DNA of 64,000 bases, from positions 740,726 through 804,725 of the forward strand of contig CAUYUJ010016371.1 in NCBI GenBank assembly GCA_963575745.1, in the 5' to 3' direction. Made by a program: the position numbers and the translations under genes. Below, piece by piece: positions 37,601 to 47,389 of the stretch. The DNA is from Prorocentrum cordatum. Lineage: Eukaryota; Sar; Dinophyceae; Prorocentrales; Prorocentraceae. Each line of letters starts with the position of its first letter. The first letter of the stretch is position 1. A model generated the notes under the pieces. That model did not search any database, was not told the origin of the DNA, and saw nothing but the letters and a program-made list of their open reading frames with translations.

Positions 37601-38548
37601 TGATTAAATTTTGGGCACGGAGGTTCATCCGCTATCGTGCGGCGGAGGGTCGAGAAATGCTGCATGATTGCGGCGGGCGCTGCAATGCGGCTCTACCCCA
37701 GCTGAAGCTATGATACCATGGGTGACGCTCGTTCGTTATTTCAGCGCACCCGCCAGGGAGGATCCAGTGCCACGCGCTGCCGGCCAGCGTGGCAGACGGT
37801 AGCGGTGGCTTGGCTCGCGGAGTCATGTCCCGACCTGCACGCCGCGCGCCGCTGGCCGCATGCTTGGCGACGCCGAGGGCCGCAGCGTGCTGGCGCGCAA
37901 GAAGGCCGCGGGGGACTCAGTTAGCCTGCGCTGTTCAAGCTGCTTGGGGCCACGCCGCCAGAGAGGGGCCCAGCGAGCCTGTGCTGTTCGGTCTGCTTGG
38001 GGCCGCCCCGCCGACTCGCGAGTCGCCACTCGCTAGCTTACCCGCGGGCAGACATGGAAAATCATGTGGGAAAATGAAATCAAATTTAGGACACGGAGGT
38101 CCATCCACTATCATGCGGGGGATTGGTGGAATTTGCCGTATCCTCCATTGCCCGTGGGGTGGCACCAGTGTCGAGAAATGCTGCATGATTGCGGCGGGCG
38201 CTGCTATGCTGCTCTACGCTCCATCCATGCCCCCCAGCTGAAGCTATGATACCATGGATGACGCTCGTTCTTTTTTCAACGCACACGCCAAGGAGGATTC
38301 GGTGCTCTGCCGGCCAGCGTGGCAGACGGTAGCGATGGCTTGGCTCGCGGATTCATGTCCCAACCTGCATGTTTTCCTTATGCTCGGCGACGCCGAGGGC
38401 CGCAGCGCGCTGGCATGCAGGAAGGCCGCGGGGGACTCAGCTAGCCCATGCTGCTCAGGCTGCTTGGAGCTACCGCGCCAGAGAGGGTCCCAGCGAGCCC
38501 GTGCTGTTCAGGCTGCCTGAGGCCACCCCGCCGACTCGCGAAGTCTGC
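34608..38548. repeat. Tandem array, eight units of about 530 bp
   Basis: The anchor TGACKCTCGTTCK recurs at 34,611, 35,129, 35,658, 36,191, 36,720, 37,255, 37,723 and 38,259, with spacings of 518, 529, 533, 529, 535, 468 and 536. The 468 unit has an internal deletion near 37,640. The last unit is cut at about 38,545. Each unit contains GGCAGACGGTAGCGATGGCT, GACGCCGAGGGCCGCAGCG, CCGCCGACTCGCGAGTCGCC and CATGCGGCGGATTGGTGGAA. Frames up to 180 codons are open on both strands in most units, but no domain is seen and units carry frame-changing indels. The array ends about 50 bp from the stop of the tyrosine recombinase at 38,595. Confidence 0.9.
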
Positions 38549-38594
38549 GCCCGTCCACCTCTGGCTACAGGCATGCCGTCTGGAACCGCAATGT

Positions 38595-39531
38595 CTAATC
38601 ATTCAACATGCTCGCTCGCAAACGGCCTACTTGCAGCTCATGGAGCTTAGAAAGGCCGTCTGTGCTATAAATTCGGACCGTTTGGAGATCCGCCCAGCGT
38701 CCCCTGACAGCAGTAGCATTGATGTCGGCACATGTGCGGTAGGTGGTGCGTCGTTCCGCCTCGGCGCAAGGAGTGAGGCTTGAAACCAAATCTCCGAGCT
38801 GGATCACTTGGGCGAGTTCCCCGAATAGCTTCCGAAATGCATGGGGCCTCTGCTCGATGAGTGCCCCCCGCTGCCAGCGGTGACAGAAGCGCGTGAAGCC
38901 AGCGAGCCGGCGAGGGTTCGCCCAGCGACGGCACCTCCTGCCGGTTCCTCCTCGCGCCGCCTCTGGTGAAGTATTCAAGACGGCGGACGCGAGGTCACCA
39001 GAAAAAGTGCCATGTCCCCGGCGGAAGGACAGTAGCTCCCCAGTGCGCAGGAAGCAATGGCACGCCACCATGAAGCCGCAGGCAAAACGCGAGAGACCGA
39101 TTTCCACCGCTGCCCCAGCAACCGCCTGGGCGAAATCCAACGTAAGAGGACGAGCGCGAGCAGGAAGTTCGATGCGATTCCAAGCAACTTTAAGCCTCCA
39201 CCCACTCGGGATGCGATTGCGAGCCCGTGGAAAATGGTGTTGGACTGCAACCAAAGTGCACGCGGCCCAGCGCTCGGGCTCGCCTTCCTCCCAACTCACC
39301 TGGATGTAACAAACGAGCATGTCGTCTAGCTCGTCGCAGTTGGAAACGCGCCCGACGACGGCAGTGCCAAAAGCCCACGCCCAAAACAGTTCCAAGGTGA
39401 TACTTATACTTCTGAGCTTGTCCTTGCGAAACCACGTGATCTTTCAGAGAGCCATGCTGTTGCCGCGCCGCCTGGCGCATTAGCCTCGCCGAGGCGGCGA
39501 TGACTTTGTCACCCGCTTTCCGTCCTGGCAC
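38595..39531 (-). pseudogene. Tyrosine recombinase of the retroelement
   Basis: The N-terminal part (SLKDHVVSQGQAQKYKYHL, about 39,455-39,400) is in one frame. A 266-codon frame (39,395 down to 38,595) carries DDMLVCYIQVSWEEGE, then HCFLRTGELLS, whose Arg is the first catalytic arginine. A third frame gives PHSLRRGGTTHH (HSLRR at 38,761-38,775), the His-x-x-Arg box. Back in the main frame, RGRWADLQTVRIYSTDG supplies the Trp and the nucleophilic Tyr (about 38,670). All expected residues are therefore present but split by two nearby frame changes around the HxxR box. The enzyme would integrate cDNA circles in place of a DDE integrase. The stop is at 38,595. Confidence 0.75.
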
Positions 39532-39559
39532 AGAGGTGACTGGGGGTGAACGGCACTAG

Positions 39560-39960
39560 CGCATCTCGGCGGCGCCGATACGCGAAGGCCCATCTGCAGG
39601 TTTCAAGCGCGCGTTGACGAGCGCGAAGCATGGCCGAGAAAAAGCGGCAAGGACATAAGCATTGAAGCGACGCAAAATGCGGTTGAGTTGTTTGCTGCTG
39701 GGCCCCCTTGGCCGCTGCGCCCATCGCGGCCTGCGAATCGAGCAAGAAACTGAAGGGCCATGAAGAGCTCCTGGAGCTCCAAACAACTGAGCTTCGCACT
39801 CCACGGCGCCGAGAAAAGGGTGCAACCACGACCGCCGCCCCGCGTCGATGCATTCCCGCGCGCCCGCGGCGCGAAAGGGGCTGGGCGCGTCGAGGCGGAC
39901 GTCGCAACCCTTATGGTCGGCCGTCTGGTAGATGGCCCAGGCAGGAGTACGAGCATGGCC
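39560..39960 (-). pseudogene. RNase H C-terminal part of the retroelement
   Basis: One minus frame gives APWSAKLSCLELQELFMAL (about 39,810-39,750), matching the (I/L)xxLEL helix with the catalytic Glu. A second frame gives PSSKQLNRILRRFNAYVLAA (about 39,690-39,630) and VNARLKPADGPSR (about 39,608-39,570), matching the GRSSS..LN and NPAD.PSR end of this RNase H type. RNase H removes the RNA template during cDNA synthesis. The frame change lies between these motifs, so the copy is broken. Confidence 0.6.
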
Positions 39961-40139
39961 CTGGGTGCCGAGCTCGGAGGCCAGCCTGGCCCGGGCCGAA
40001 AAACGCAGGGAAGGAGGAAGAGCCTCGAGCCGCTCCGCCAAGGCGTCCAGCTCGCGCCGACGGCGCGCCCCCCCCTGGAAGAACGCGTCCTGGATATCCG
40101 CCGGCGCCAGCGGGTCGCCGTCGAGCGTCTCGGCGCGCG

Positions 40140-41240
40140 TGCTCTGGGCGATGGGCCGCGCCGCGATGCTTACATTCTGGGTCCGCGCGAGAAGGTCCCA
40201 GCGAACTTGCTCCAGAGCATCGTCGGCCGCGAGGTTTGCGGGCCCCGACTTGCGCCGGGCGCTCATGTGTCCAGGCCAGAGCCCGACTAGGAGCTCAAGC
40301 TCACGCGAGTTCAGCGTGCCCTTCACTGCGTTCTCCGCACCGTGCTGGCTGGCGGCGCACGACGTGCCCGCCCTTGCGCTGATGCGACGGGAGGCGCTGC
40401 TAGCGCGCCGCTGCCCCGTCAACTCCGCAATGAAAGGCGCGCTGAACCCCATCAGGACTGAACGCGACCACGGGCGCGAGGAATTTCGCCCCCTCGGGAG
40501 CTCCCCAACCGCCCCCTGGCATCAGCCAAAAGCCGCGCGGCGCCGCCGGCGCCTCCAGGGCAACGCAATCAACGATCTCACCCTCGGTGAAGCGCGCCCC
40601 GCTGCCCGGGGATAGCGGGAATGATAGCCAATGCGCCCGCGTCGGCGCCAATTCGCCGACGCCGCCACAACTGGTGGCACCGCAACGCTTGGCGTACTGG
40701 TGGCACCACCACAACTGGTGGCACGACCGTTCGGCTCCAGATGCATACTGGTGGCGCCGCAACGCCTCGGAGACAATGGCCGCGTCTCGAGACGCGATGG
40801 TGGCGTGCTCGGCGACAAAGCCGACGATTGGAATGCCGGTGAAAACTATCCACGCCTCGCAAATGATGCGCAAGACCTCCACGAAGTCTGCGCCTCCAGG
40901 GGTGCGAAGACCCGCGCGCCCCGGGGCCGGCGCGGGCCGAGCGCCCAACGTGTCCGCGAAGCACAGCGCGACCCCGGTCGCTTTCGGAGCTGCGACCCTG
41001 ATTTCCTCCAGCGCCGCCCAACGTCCTGGGCCCTCGAGCACGTGAAATCGCTGCCCCAGATCATCCTGTAGACCCGGCGCGCATCCTTAACCCTGTCCAT
41101 TAGTGCCCCTGCGGCAACAGGCCAGCGCGGCCGATCCACCGCAGTCCGCAGCGCGCCGACGCCCCCGCCGATCTCGATGACGACCGCGCCGCGCACGCGC
41201 AGCATGCCAGCAGCGGCGGCCTCCTGCTCGGCGCTGGCGA
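40140..41240 (-). pseudogene. C5-cytosine-methyltransferase-like domain of the retroelement
   Basis: The motifs occur in order on minus. VVIEIGGGVGALRTAVDR (about 41,185-41,130) resembles SAM-binding motif I. VGFVAEHATIASRDAAIVSE (about 40,830-40,770) stands where the ENV motif VI should be, with ENV degraded to AEH. LAPTRAHWLSFPL (about 40,660-40,620) resembles motif VIII (RxRxW). LNSRELELLVGLWPGH (about 40,312-40,265) and DLLARTQNVSIAA (about 40,200-40,160) resemble the C-terminal RxLxxxExExLxGFP and GNSF motifs. A Pro-Cys motif IV is not found. A GGTGGCACCA-rich insertion (40,670-40,740) sits between motifs VI and VIII. At least two frames are used. Confidence 0.6.
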
Positions 41241-41275
41241 ATCCGATGTCGTTTAGTTTAGGGTGGTGGTTGCTG

Positions 41276-41320
41276 ATGCCCCTGCCGCCTCCTCGGAGGC
41301 GTCCGTGGCCGCGATGCGGC
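41276..41320 (-). pseudogene. First RNase H strand (TDAS) upstream of the methyltransferase
   Basis: In a third frame the minus strand reads CRIAATDASEEAAG, with TDAS at 41,295-41,306, followed soon by a stop. A TDAS-type motif normally provides the first catalytic Asp of RNase H. The remaining RNase H motifs lie about 1.4 kb downstream, beyond the methyltransferase-like domain. Confidence 0.5.
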
Positions 41321-41389
41321 AGTCCAGCGGGGCGCGCATGTTGCAGCGCGCCGTCGGGCGGGCCGAGAGGCATAAGCAAAGCTCATCCG

Positions 41390-42000
41390 AGACCCCTGGG
41401 GCCAGAAACATAACGCCGCTATCAGCGAAACTCCCGATGCTGGCCCAGACCTCGCCAAGACGTGCAAATAAAAAGGCCTCCGCGCGGCAAGATCAGAGAC
41501 CCGCCTGCCGGCGACTCTCCGGGGCGAGCGCTGCGACGCGCGACCGCGGTCCAAGATCAGCGCGGCCCCCGCGATGTGCTCCAGTAGCTTCGCGATTGGA
41601 GGTCTCGCCGTGCCAGCGACCCCATCGACCTCGAGGCCGCCCCTCACTGACGTGAGTTGCCACTTCTCCGCTTTGGCCGCCGAAGGTGGGCTCTTGCGCG
41701 CGGCGAGGGCCTGTCTAAGACGAAGGTGATGCTTGCCCATGGTGCCGATGACCTCATCGGCGACATCAATAGGAACCACCTCCGCGACGTCGCTGTTGTC
41801 TACGTAGACCGACCGCCGCCGCCGTTCGCCGCGGGGCTGGTCAAGCGACGGGAACGGCGCATCGCGCCGGCACTCGCGATCCTCGGCCAACTGCGCGGAC
41901 TCCCAGAGCCCGTCAGTGGCGACCCGCCCGTGGATGCGCCGCGCCGCGCCCGCGGCAGACAGCCAGCCCATGGGGGCGACCCGATGGTGACGAAATCGGC
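41390..42000 (-). pseudogene. Reverse transcriptase, catalytic loop to C-terminus
   Basis: In a different frame from the previous segment, APMGWLSAAGAARRIHGRVA (about 41,980-41,920) is the substrate-channel region with the RT PxG-like turn. YVDN (41,795-41,806) occupies the place of the YxDD active-site loop; the second Asp is Asn, which should abolish polymerase activity. GRRVSDLAARRPFY (about 41,510-41,470) matches the downstream connection region of this family. The frame change near 41,985 separates it from the upstream half. Confidence 0.65.
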
Positions 42001-42015
42001 GTGCACGACGTCGCC

Positions 42016-42375
42016 CTACTCGTCGAAGACGCGCCGGGGCTTGGAAAATGCGAACCAACGCTGCCGAGCCGCTGGCAAGGCGTACGCGTGGAAACAACCA
42101 GCTACGTCCTCCCCGCTCAACAACAGCTTCTCGCCCTCGGCGAGGATGACACGGCTGTGCTCACCTGGGAGAGGTAGATGGTCCAAGTCTGCCCAGACCA
42201 GCGCTTGCAGAGCGTTCACGGTAGTAAGGTTGGCAATGGGACGCTGCTGGCGCGGGGGGCCCGGCGGCGGGCCCCCCCATTTGGGGGCGCCGAAAGCGCC
42301 GGTTCCCAGCTGGCGCCGGGCGACAACTGGGATCTCCTCCTCGGCTTTGGTGGCGAGGATGCCCCTGGATATCAT
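42016..42375 (-). pseudogene. Reverse transcriptase, fingers and first palm segment
   Basis: This is a 120-codon minus frame. RPIANLTTVNALQ matches the (R/K)xIxNLxxVN entry of the RT domain, and EKLLLSGEDVAGCFHAYALP matches the palm strand and helix, where the catalytic Asp-x-x-x-x-Phe motif is represented by EDVAGCF. FAFSKP follows. The frame ends at a stop (about 42,016) although the same frame then reads HADFVTIGSPPWAG. RT synthesises cDNA from the element's RNA; this copy cannot. Confidence 0.7.
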
Positions 42376-42584
42376 CTCGCTGCATATCTAATCCTACTCG
42401 TCGTCGTCGCAATGGGCGCGGGCCTGCGTGGCCGCTGGCCACTCGCCCTTGGGAGTGATGGAGTGATGTGCCGCGACGGGTCCTCCAGGGCGGCTCGGAC
42501 CTCGGAGTCGCAGAAACTGGTCGCCCTCAGCTTTCCACATCTGGCGCGAGGCGGCACTCTCGGTTCGGCCTGAACGAAGACCAA
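42372..42584 (-). pseudogene. RT N-terminal extension fragment
   Basis: A 70-codon minus frame contains SEVRAALEDPSRHITPSLP. This resembles the conserved stretch just before the RT fingers in dinoflagellate retroelement polyproteins. The frame changes before the RT proper. Recognition is by pattern, not alignment. Confidence 0.45.
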
Positions 42585-42697
42585 CTGCTCGCCGCAGTGC
42601 GCGCTGAACTCGCGGTTGGGCTCGTCCAGTTACAGCGCGGGTACGCTAGCGCCTGCGCCGTCGCCGGTGCACGGCCGCACCGCCGCCTGCTCCATCA

Positions 42698-43160
42698 TCA
42701 TGCCAATGGCATCCAGCTGGGCGCCGGGGCCCTGCGCTCGCAGGAACGGAAATTATCCATCTCCCCGCGCTGGCCATGTAACAAATTTGCGAGGATGCTC
42801 GGATCCTGGAGGTACTTGAGCAGCTCGTCGAAGCGCCGACCCGCGTTGGGCAAGGGGAGCGACGATATGTCTCGCTGCCTGTGCCCACCGCGCTGCTCGA
42901 CCAGCGGGGCGGCGCAAGTTTGGCAGGTGCGCCGAAGCATCTCCCCAGCGTGTTCGCCCGAAGGCGTTTGCCGAAACAGAACGTAACGAAGTACCTGGAT
43001 GCCCGCTTTGGTGACCGAGAAGTCGTCCGAATGCAACGAAACTCCCCGGGCGCGGTGACGGCGATCTTTGTGTGTCCACGTGCAAACGCGCTGGTCTAAT
43101 GGCTTGGTGGGCCAAACAGCTGCCGCTAAGCCTTTCTGTATCCTGTCTGCCGCTGAAAGC
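42698..43160 (-). pseudogene. Possible N-terminal (gag-like or pol leader) segment of the retroelement
   Basis: The minus frame gives ordinary protein texture (SVTKAGIQVLRYVLFRQTP, then GRRFDELLKYLQDPSILANL) up to a stop near 42,698. It lies directly upstream of the RT segments on the same strand. No gag domain or zinc knuckle is visible; assignment to the element rests on position only. The same frame runs upstream to 43,573 through a (TCC)n tract, which I exclude. Confidence 0.4.
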
Positions 43161-43499
43161 CCAGGCGCGGCGCTGGCCGCGTCTGCCAAGGGAGGCGGCC
43201 CCGCGATGCCCGAGCCTTCGCGAGTGGATCGCCGAGCACCTTCCGAGTTCGGTCGGCATCGGAATGGCTCGATGGATGCACCCGGTCGGCCGATCCAAGG
43301 TCGCGTGCTGTCCCATCTGTGTAGTTCTTCTTGTTCTGCCTCCAGCGTATCCTCCTCCTGGCCCGGGCGCCCGGCCCTGCTGGGGCCTCGGGCTGTCTCT
43401 GCTTCTCCCGGCAAGTTTCCGCCCCGCGCGAAAGAGCCTGAAGAGAGCCCCACTATGCCCCAGTATATCCCCCTTAGACGACCCCAGGACCCCCCAATC

Positions 43500-44440
43500 A
43501 GCCATTCCTCCTCCTCCTCCTCTTCCTCCTCCTCTTCCACGCCCTCCTCGTCATCTTCCTCCCGTCGCCCCAATGAAGGTTCCAGAGACGCCCGAACGGG
43601 CCTTCCACTGCCACCGCCTTGTTCCCAAAGGTCTCTCTATCCCGCCAGCCGTCTGGGCGCCGGTGGTTTGGGGAATCTCCTCTTCCACCCCTCCTTCTTC
43701 CCATTCGGGGAAGGGTTTACCCTTCCCACTAACCCCCTCCCTTGGACGTGGAGAGGGGGTTCCGCGATGTCCCGGAACGTCCAAAACGGCCTCGGCGAGT
43801 AAACGAACATCATTGGTTTTACTAAGTTGCTGGCCCCATTTGGGCCTCTTGTGGATGGGGGGCAAATTAGAGCTCCCCTCTTGTTTGATCGGTCTCCTCC
43901 AAGATGGCCCCAAGAAGCGCCCAGGAGGCCCCAAGAGGTCCCAAAATTGTTTCAAAACGGCCCAAAGAGGCCCCCAAAAGGCCCCCATGAGGCACCCAAA
44001 AAGATCCCAGGCTGGCCCAAAAGGCCCCCCCCGAAACACCCAAAACGCCGAAGAGCCCCCCACGACCGCCAAGAGACCCCCAAAACGTCCCAATACGCCC
44101 AAAAGATACCACAAGAGGCTCCGAGAAGCATCCAAGAGACCTCTGGCCCTTTTCCTTGCTCTCCTCCTCCTCCTCCTTCCTCCTCCTACCCCTTCTCATC
44201 CTCTTCCTCCCCCTCCTCCTCCTCCTCCTCCTCCTCCTCCTTTTCCTCCTCCTCCTCCTCCTCCTCCTCCTCCTCCTATTCATCCTCCTCCTCCTACTCC
44301 CTCATCCATCCATCCAATTGTCTCCTTCGCCCCCTCTCTCCTTCACGTGGTTCGGCCGTCCCCCTCTTTGCTCCCGCACTTCCCTGATCACCTCTCAACT
44401 CGCCTGGACATCGTTTTCTGGATGGGCTGGTGGGGATGTT
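43500..44440 (+). mobile_element. Composite dispersed element, copy 2 (short form)
   Basis: A (TCC)n tract (43,507-43,560) is followed by CCCGTCGCCCC..CCACTGCCACCGCCTTGTTC. Next come CCGTCTGGGCGCCGGTGGTT with CTCTTCC and TTCGGGGAAGGGTTT (43,645-43,725), GTCCAAAACGGCCTCGGCGA (about 43,778-43,798), TTTGGGCCTCTTGTGGATGG with AAATTAGAGCTCCCC, an AAGAGG/CCCCAAGA array (43,890-44,140), (TCC)n (44,160-44,290) and the terminal CTGGATGGGCTGGTGGG (44,418-44,434). It lacks the internal block of about 1.5 kb found in copy 1 and in the inverted copy. Confidence 0.6.
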
Positions 44441-44494
44441 TTTTTCCGTTGCGGCCGTAGGCGAGCGCGCCGGCAGCGTCGGAGGTCGGGAGGG

Positions 44495-45166
44495 CTACGC
44501 GCGAGCCTCATTGCCTAGCGCACGGGGACCGACGGCCGAACCTAACTTGCCTGAACTGCCCAAGCTGCCTAAGCTGCCGGGCGGCGCGAGGTGGTGCCAG
44601 GAAGCGGAGCAGAACCCGAAGCCTTCCGGCGGGCGATGTAAACTGCAACCAGGATCAGGATCCGGGGGCAGTGCCGATGCACGAATTGAACCAAGGAGCT
44701 GTGCGCAGCCAAAATGGCGCGGCAGGATCACCGACAGCGATGCTGACAAGTGACCGCTGAGAGCGAGGACTAGACGTATAATCAACCACGCGAGACATCC
44801 ATGCACCCAAACCCTGAAGGGGGCAGCTCGCTTGCAATACGTTCCAGGAGGTAATTCGAACACCGATGGCCAGGAATACGTCACTGACAAGGAACCAATA
44901 CGAGTGGCGCCACCGAAGTCGCGCACCCATTCCTGAGAGAAAAGATCCGTGGCAATCCCCTCCACGAGAACGAGAAGGAAGAGCCAGCCAGGAAGACGGT
45001 GGAAGGGATCGACACCAAAATCCTGAACGGATCGGCCACACGCCTGATGCTGCCAACCAAGAATACGATGGGCAAGGTCGACATCGAACGCCTGTACGGA
45101 ATGGCAGCACGCAGAGAACTGCCAAGTGAACGCGAAGCGTCTAGAATTTACCATCTGGTGGCCCAC
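44495..45166 (-). CDS. Hypothetical 223-codon frame
   Basis: A non-repetitive minus frame rich in hydrophobic residues (for example GWLFLLVLVEGIATDLFSQ and WLIIRLVLALSGHLSASLS). Its N-terminal part holds two diverged 25-residue repeats around VQAFDVDLAHRILGWQ and VQDFGVDPFHRLPGW, mirrored by a duplication of about 70 bp at 45,000-45,120. Nothing identifies a family. The overlapping plus frame (44,866-45,129) is polar and equally possible. Low confidence that either is expressed. Confidence 0.2.
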   Translation of the reverse strand: MGHQMVNSRRFAFTWQFSACCHSVQAFDVDLAHRILGWQHQACGRSVQDFGVDPFHRLPGWLFLLVLVEGIATDLFSQEWVRDFGGATRIGSLSVTYSWPSVFELPPGTYCKRAAPFRVWVHGCLAWLIIRLVLALSGHLSASLSVILPRHFGCAQLLGSIRASALPPDPDPGCSLHRPPEGFGFCSASWHHLAPPGSLGSLGSSGKLGSAVGPRALGNEARA

Positions 45167-46510
45167 TGCGCTTCACTGTATGCGTCTCATCCTCCCGTTT
45201 CCCGTCAGCTCTCGTGGGAGCGTTCTTCGTCACCCCCCTCTTCTTCCTCATCCCCCTCCTCCTCCTCCTCCTCCTCCTCCTCCTCCTCCTTTTCCACCTC
45301 ATCCTCCTTGCCCCCTCTTTGCCCCAGAGAACCCCAAGAGCGCCCAAGAAGAGCCCCAGGGGGCGCCAAAACACACCAAAAGAGCCCCAAGAGGACCCCA
45401 AGACCCTTCAAGAAGCCCTAAGAGGGTCCTGAGATGCCCCCCCCCCCCCAAGCGGACCTCAGGACCCCACCCCCCACAAAAAAGTTAATCCTCCTCCTCC
45501 TTCTCTTCCCCCTCCTCCCCCTCCCCCTCCTCCTCGTCGTCGTCGTCCTCCTCCCGTCACCCCCAGAAAGGGGCTGCAGAGTTGCCCGAAGGTGCCGTCC
45601 ACTGTCACAGCTTTTTTCAAGAGGTCTCTCAATTTACCCTGTGGTTGCCCGCTGACTTTCACTATATGCGTCTCGCCCCCTTGTTTCCCGTAAGCTCTAA
45701 TGGGCAGCGTTTCGTCGTCGTCCTCCTCCGCCTCGTCCCCATCGTTGTCCTAGTCCTCGTCTTCGTCCTTGGCCTACTCCCTCTCCTCCCCCCTCCTCCT
45801 GATGATCCCCCTCTCCCTCGTTCTCCAAGTCATTCTTATCGTCCTCCCCTTCGCCATCGCCCTCCTGTTCGTCCTCGTCCTCCTTCCAGTCCTACTCATC
45901 GTCCTCCCTCGTTACCCCAAACATCCTCATCATCCTCCCCTTCGCCCTCGCCCTCCTGATCGTCCTCGTCCGCTTCCATTTCCTGGTACGCGTGTTCGTC
46001 CTCGTCGTCGTTTCGACCTCGTCATAGCCCCCGCCCGCTTTGACCGAACACACCCTGAGAGATATGTAGAGGGACAAAATACCATACATGAATAATGCAT
46101 GAGGCCGGGGCAAGGGCAACGGCAGGAGGCAGGCAGTTGGAGCATGTGTTCAGCGCAATCGCACGCATCCAAGCAACGGAGCCTCGCATGTCATTCGAAG
46201 CTGTAAGCTCGGTCTGCAGAATGCGACGACCGCCCTATACCTAGAACGCCACTCCTGGTGCAAACGGCCGTCAGGGCACCCATGAAGGACAGCGTCGACC
46301 CTGGAAACAAAGAAGAAAACAAACAACCTCACTACACATCCTCGCGGTGTGAGCGCAATTAAGCGCGTCAAGCGTCAGCGACCGACGAAGCCAGACGCCC
46401 TCCGCCAAAAGAGTAGCTAACTCCCTGGATGTGTCCCTTCGTCCCTTTTCCCGTCAGCTCTCGTGGGCAGGGCTTCTGAATGGGCTGGTGGGGATACGCG
46501 AAGCGTGAAC
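45110..46510 (+). mobile_element. Fragments of the composite element
   Basis: Three partial sets of the same modules lie here. Positions 45,145-45,235 have TTTACCATCTGGTGGCCC and CCCGTCAGCTCTCGTGGG followed by (TCC)n and a CCAAGAGGACCCC array. Positions 45,480-45,720 have (TCC)n, CCCGTCACCCC, CCACTGTCACAGCTTTTTTC and CCCGTAAGCTCTAATGGG. Positions 46,435-46,510 have CCCGTCAGCTCTCGTGGG and CTGAATGGGCTGGTGGG (46,476-46,492) with CGAAGCGTGAAC. Positions 45,720-46,050 are TCC/GTC-rich. Confidence 0.5.
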
Positions 46511-46527
46511 ACTTATACATAAAGAGA

Positions 46528-46642
46528 GGAGGGGCAGAGAGAGAGAGAGAGAGCGAAAAACAAAGAGAGCGATAGAGAGAGAGAGAGGGACAGAGAGAGC
46601 GAGAGAGACACCACATACCAAGAGAGAGAGAGAGAGAGACAA
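46528..46642. repeat. (GA)n microsatellite, interrupted
   Basis: GAGAGA runs broken by GCGAAAAACAAA and GGGACAGA words. Positions 46,643-47,370 show no gene apart from a short CCT-rich run at 46,868-46,892. Confidence 0.85.
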
Positions 46643-47389
46643 CGGGCCTGATCGACCCGAGGGCCGCCGAGGGCGCGCGCCGTGCCAGCTCGCTCCCGCC
46701 CTCCGCGCGCGCTACCAGGGGGGGGGGGGGACCGTGGCGTACGTCACGCACACAACCAGCACGAAGAGCATGGCGGACAGGTCCTCGGGCTCGAGGGGCG
46801 TGCGCTCTGGGCCGTCGGGGCCCTGGGGCTCGCTGGCCACAATAAGCAGGCCCGCTGGCCGCACCCTGCTCCTCCTCCTCCTCCTCCACCACCTCTACCC
46901 TCTCTGCGCCCTTCGAAGCCTCTTTTCGCACTCCTTTCTCTGCGCCCCGCTTCCCCCGCGGAAGCAGTCCATATCAAACGTTCAGACCATTGCCGCGCAT
47001 ACTCGCGGCCACATGGTCCATGACGACCATTGCGCAACTCTGCTGGGCTCTCCACGCCCTCGTCGTCGTCCTCCCGCTCCTCCTTGTAACCCTCCTTCCG
47101 TTGGGAGGCCATTCCAGCCTCGTAAGGTAAGCGCACCATAAGCCAATGTCACACTCCACCGCGTTCCGACTTCCCCGTGCACGGGGAGGCCTCCTCTCCA
47201 TCCTCCTCCTCCTCCTCCTTGCTCTCCGCGTCTTCTTCTGCTTCTTCCTCCTCCTTCTCATGCCTCGGCTTCCCCCACCGCAATGCATCCGATTGGCCAA
47301 CCCAAGCATCACTAGCAACGGGGGCCCAACATAGTGTTATTGCACGCTGGATGCGTACAGTACGTGATGCACTAGTTGTGCTGTAAGAC

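Larger units (their letters stand above)
38560..43160 (-). mobile_element. Degenerate retroelement: RT, methyltransferase-like, RNase H, tyrosine recombinase
   Basis: Reading the minus strand from 43.16 to 38.56 kb gives, in order, a possible N-terminal region, RT, a first-strand RNase H motif, a C5-methyltransferase-like domain, the rest of RNase H, and a tyrosine recombinase. The recombinase with RT/RNase H points to the DIRS-like order, in which a recombinase replaces an integrase. C5-methyltransferases captured by dinoflagellate retrotransposons are established knowledge, whereas classic DIRS elements carry an adenine-type methyltransferase. The copy is dead: there is an in-frame stop at about 42,016, several frame changes, and YVDN instead of YVDD. 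No terminal repeats were recognised. Domain calls below are motif-based. Confidence 0.75.

Noticed and set aside
34608-38548. CRISPR-like repeat array
   Set aside because: Units of 530 bp without short repeat-spacer structure, and no cas-like genes; the window is eukaryotic.
38560-43160. LTR retrotransposon with a DDE integrase
   Set aside because: The 3' domain is a tyrosine recombinase and no integrase motif or long terminal repeat was seen.
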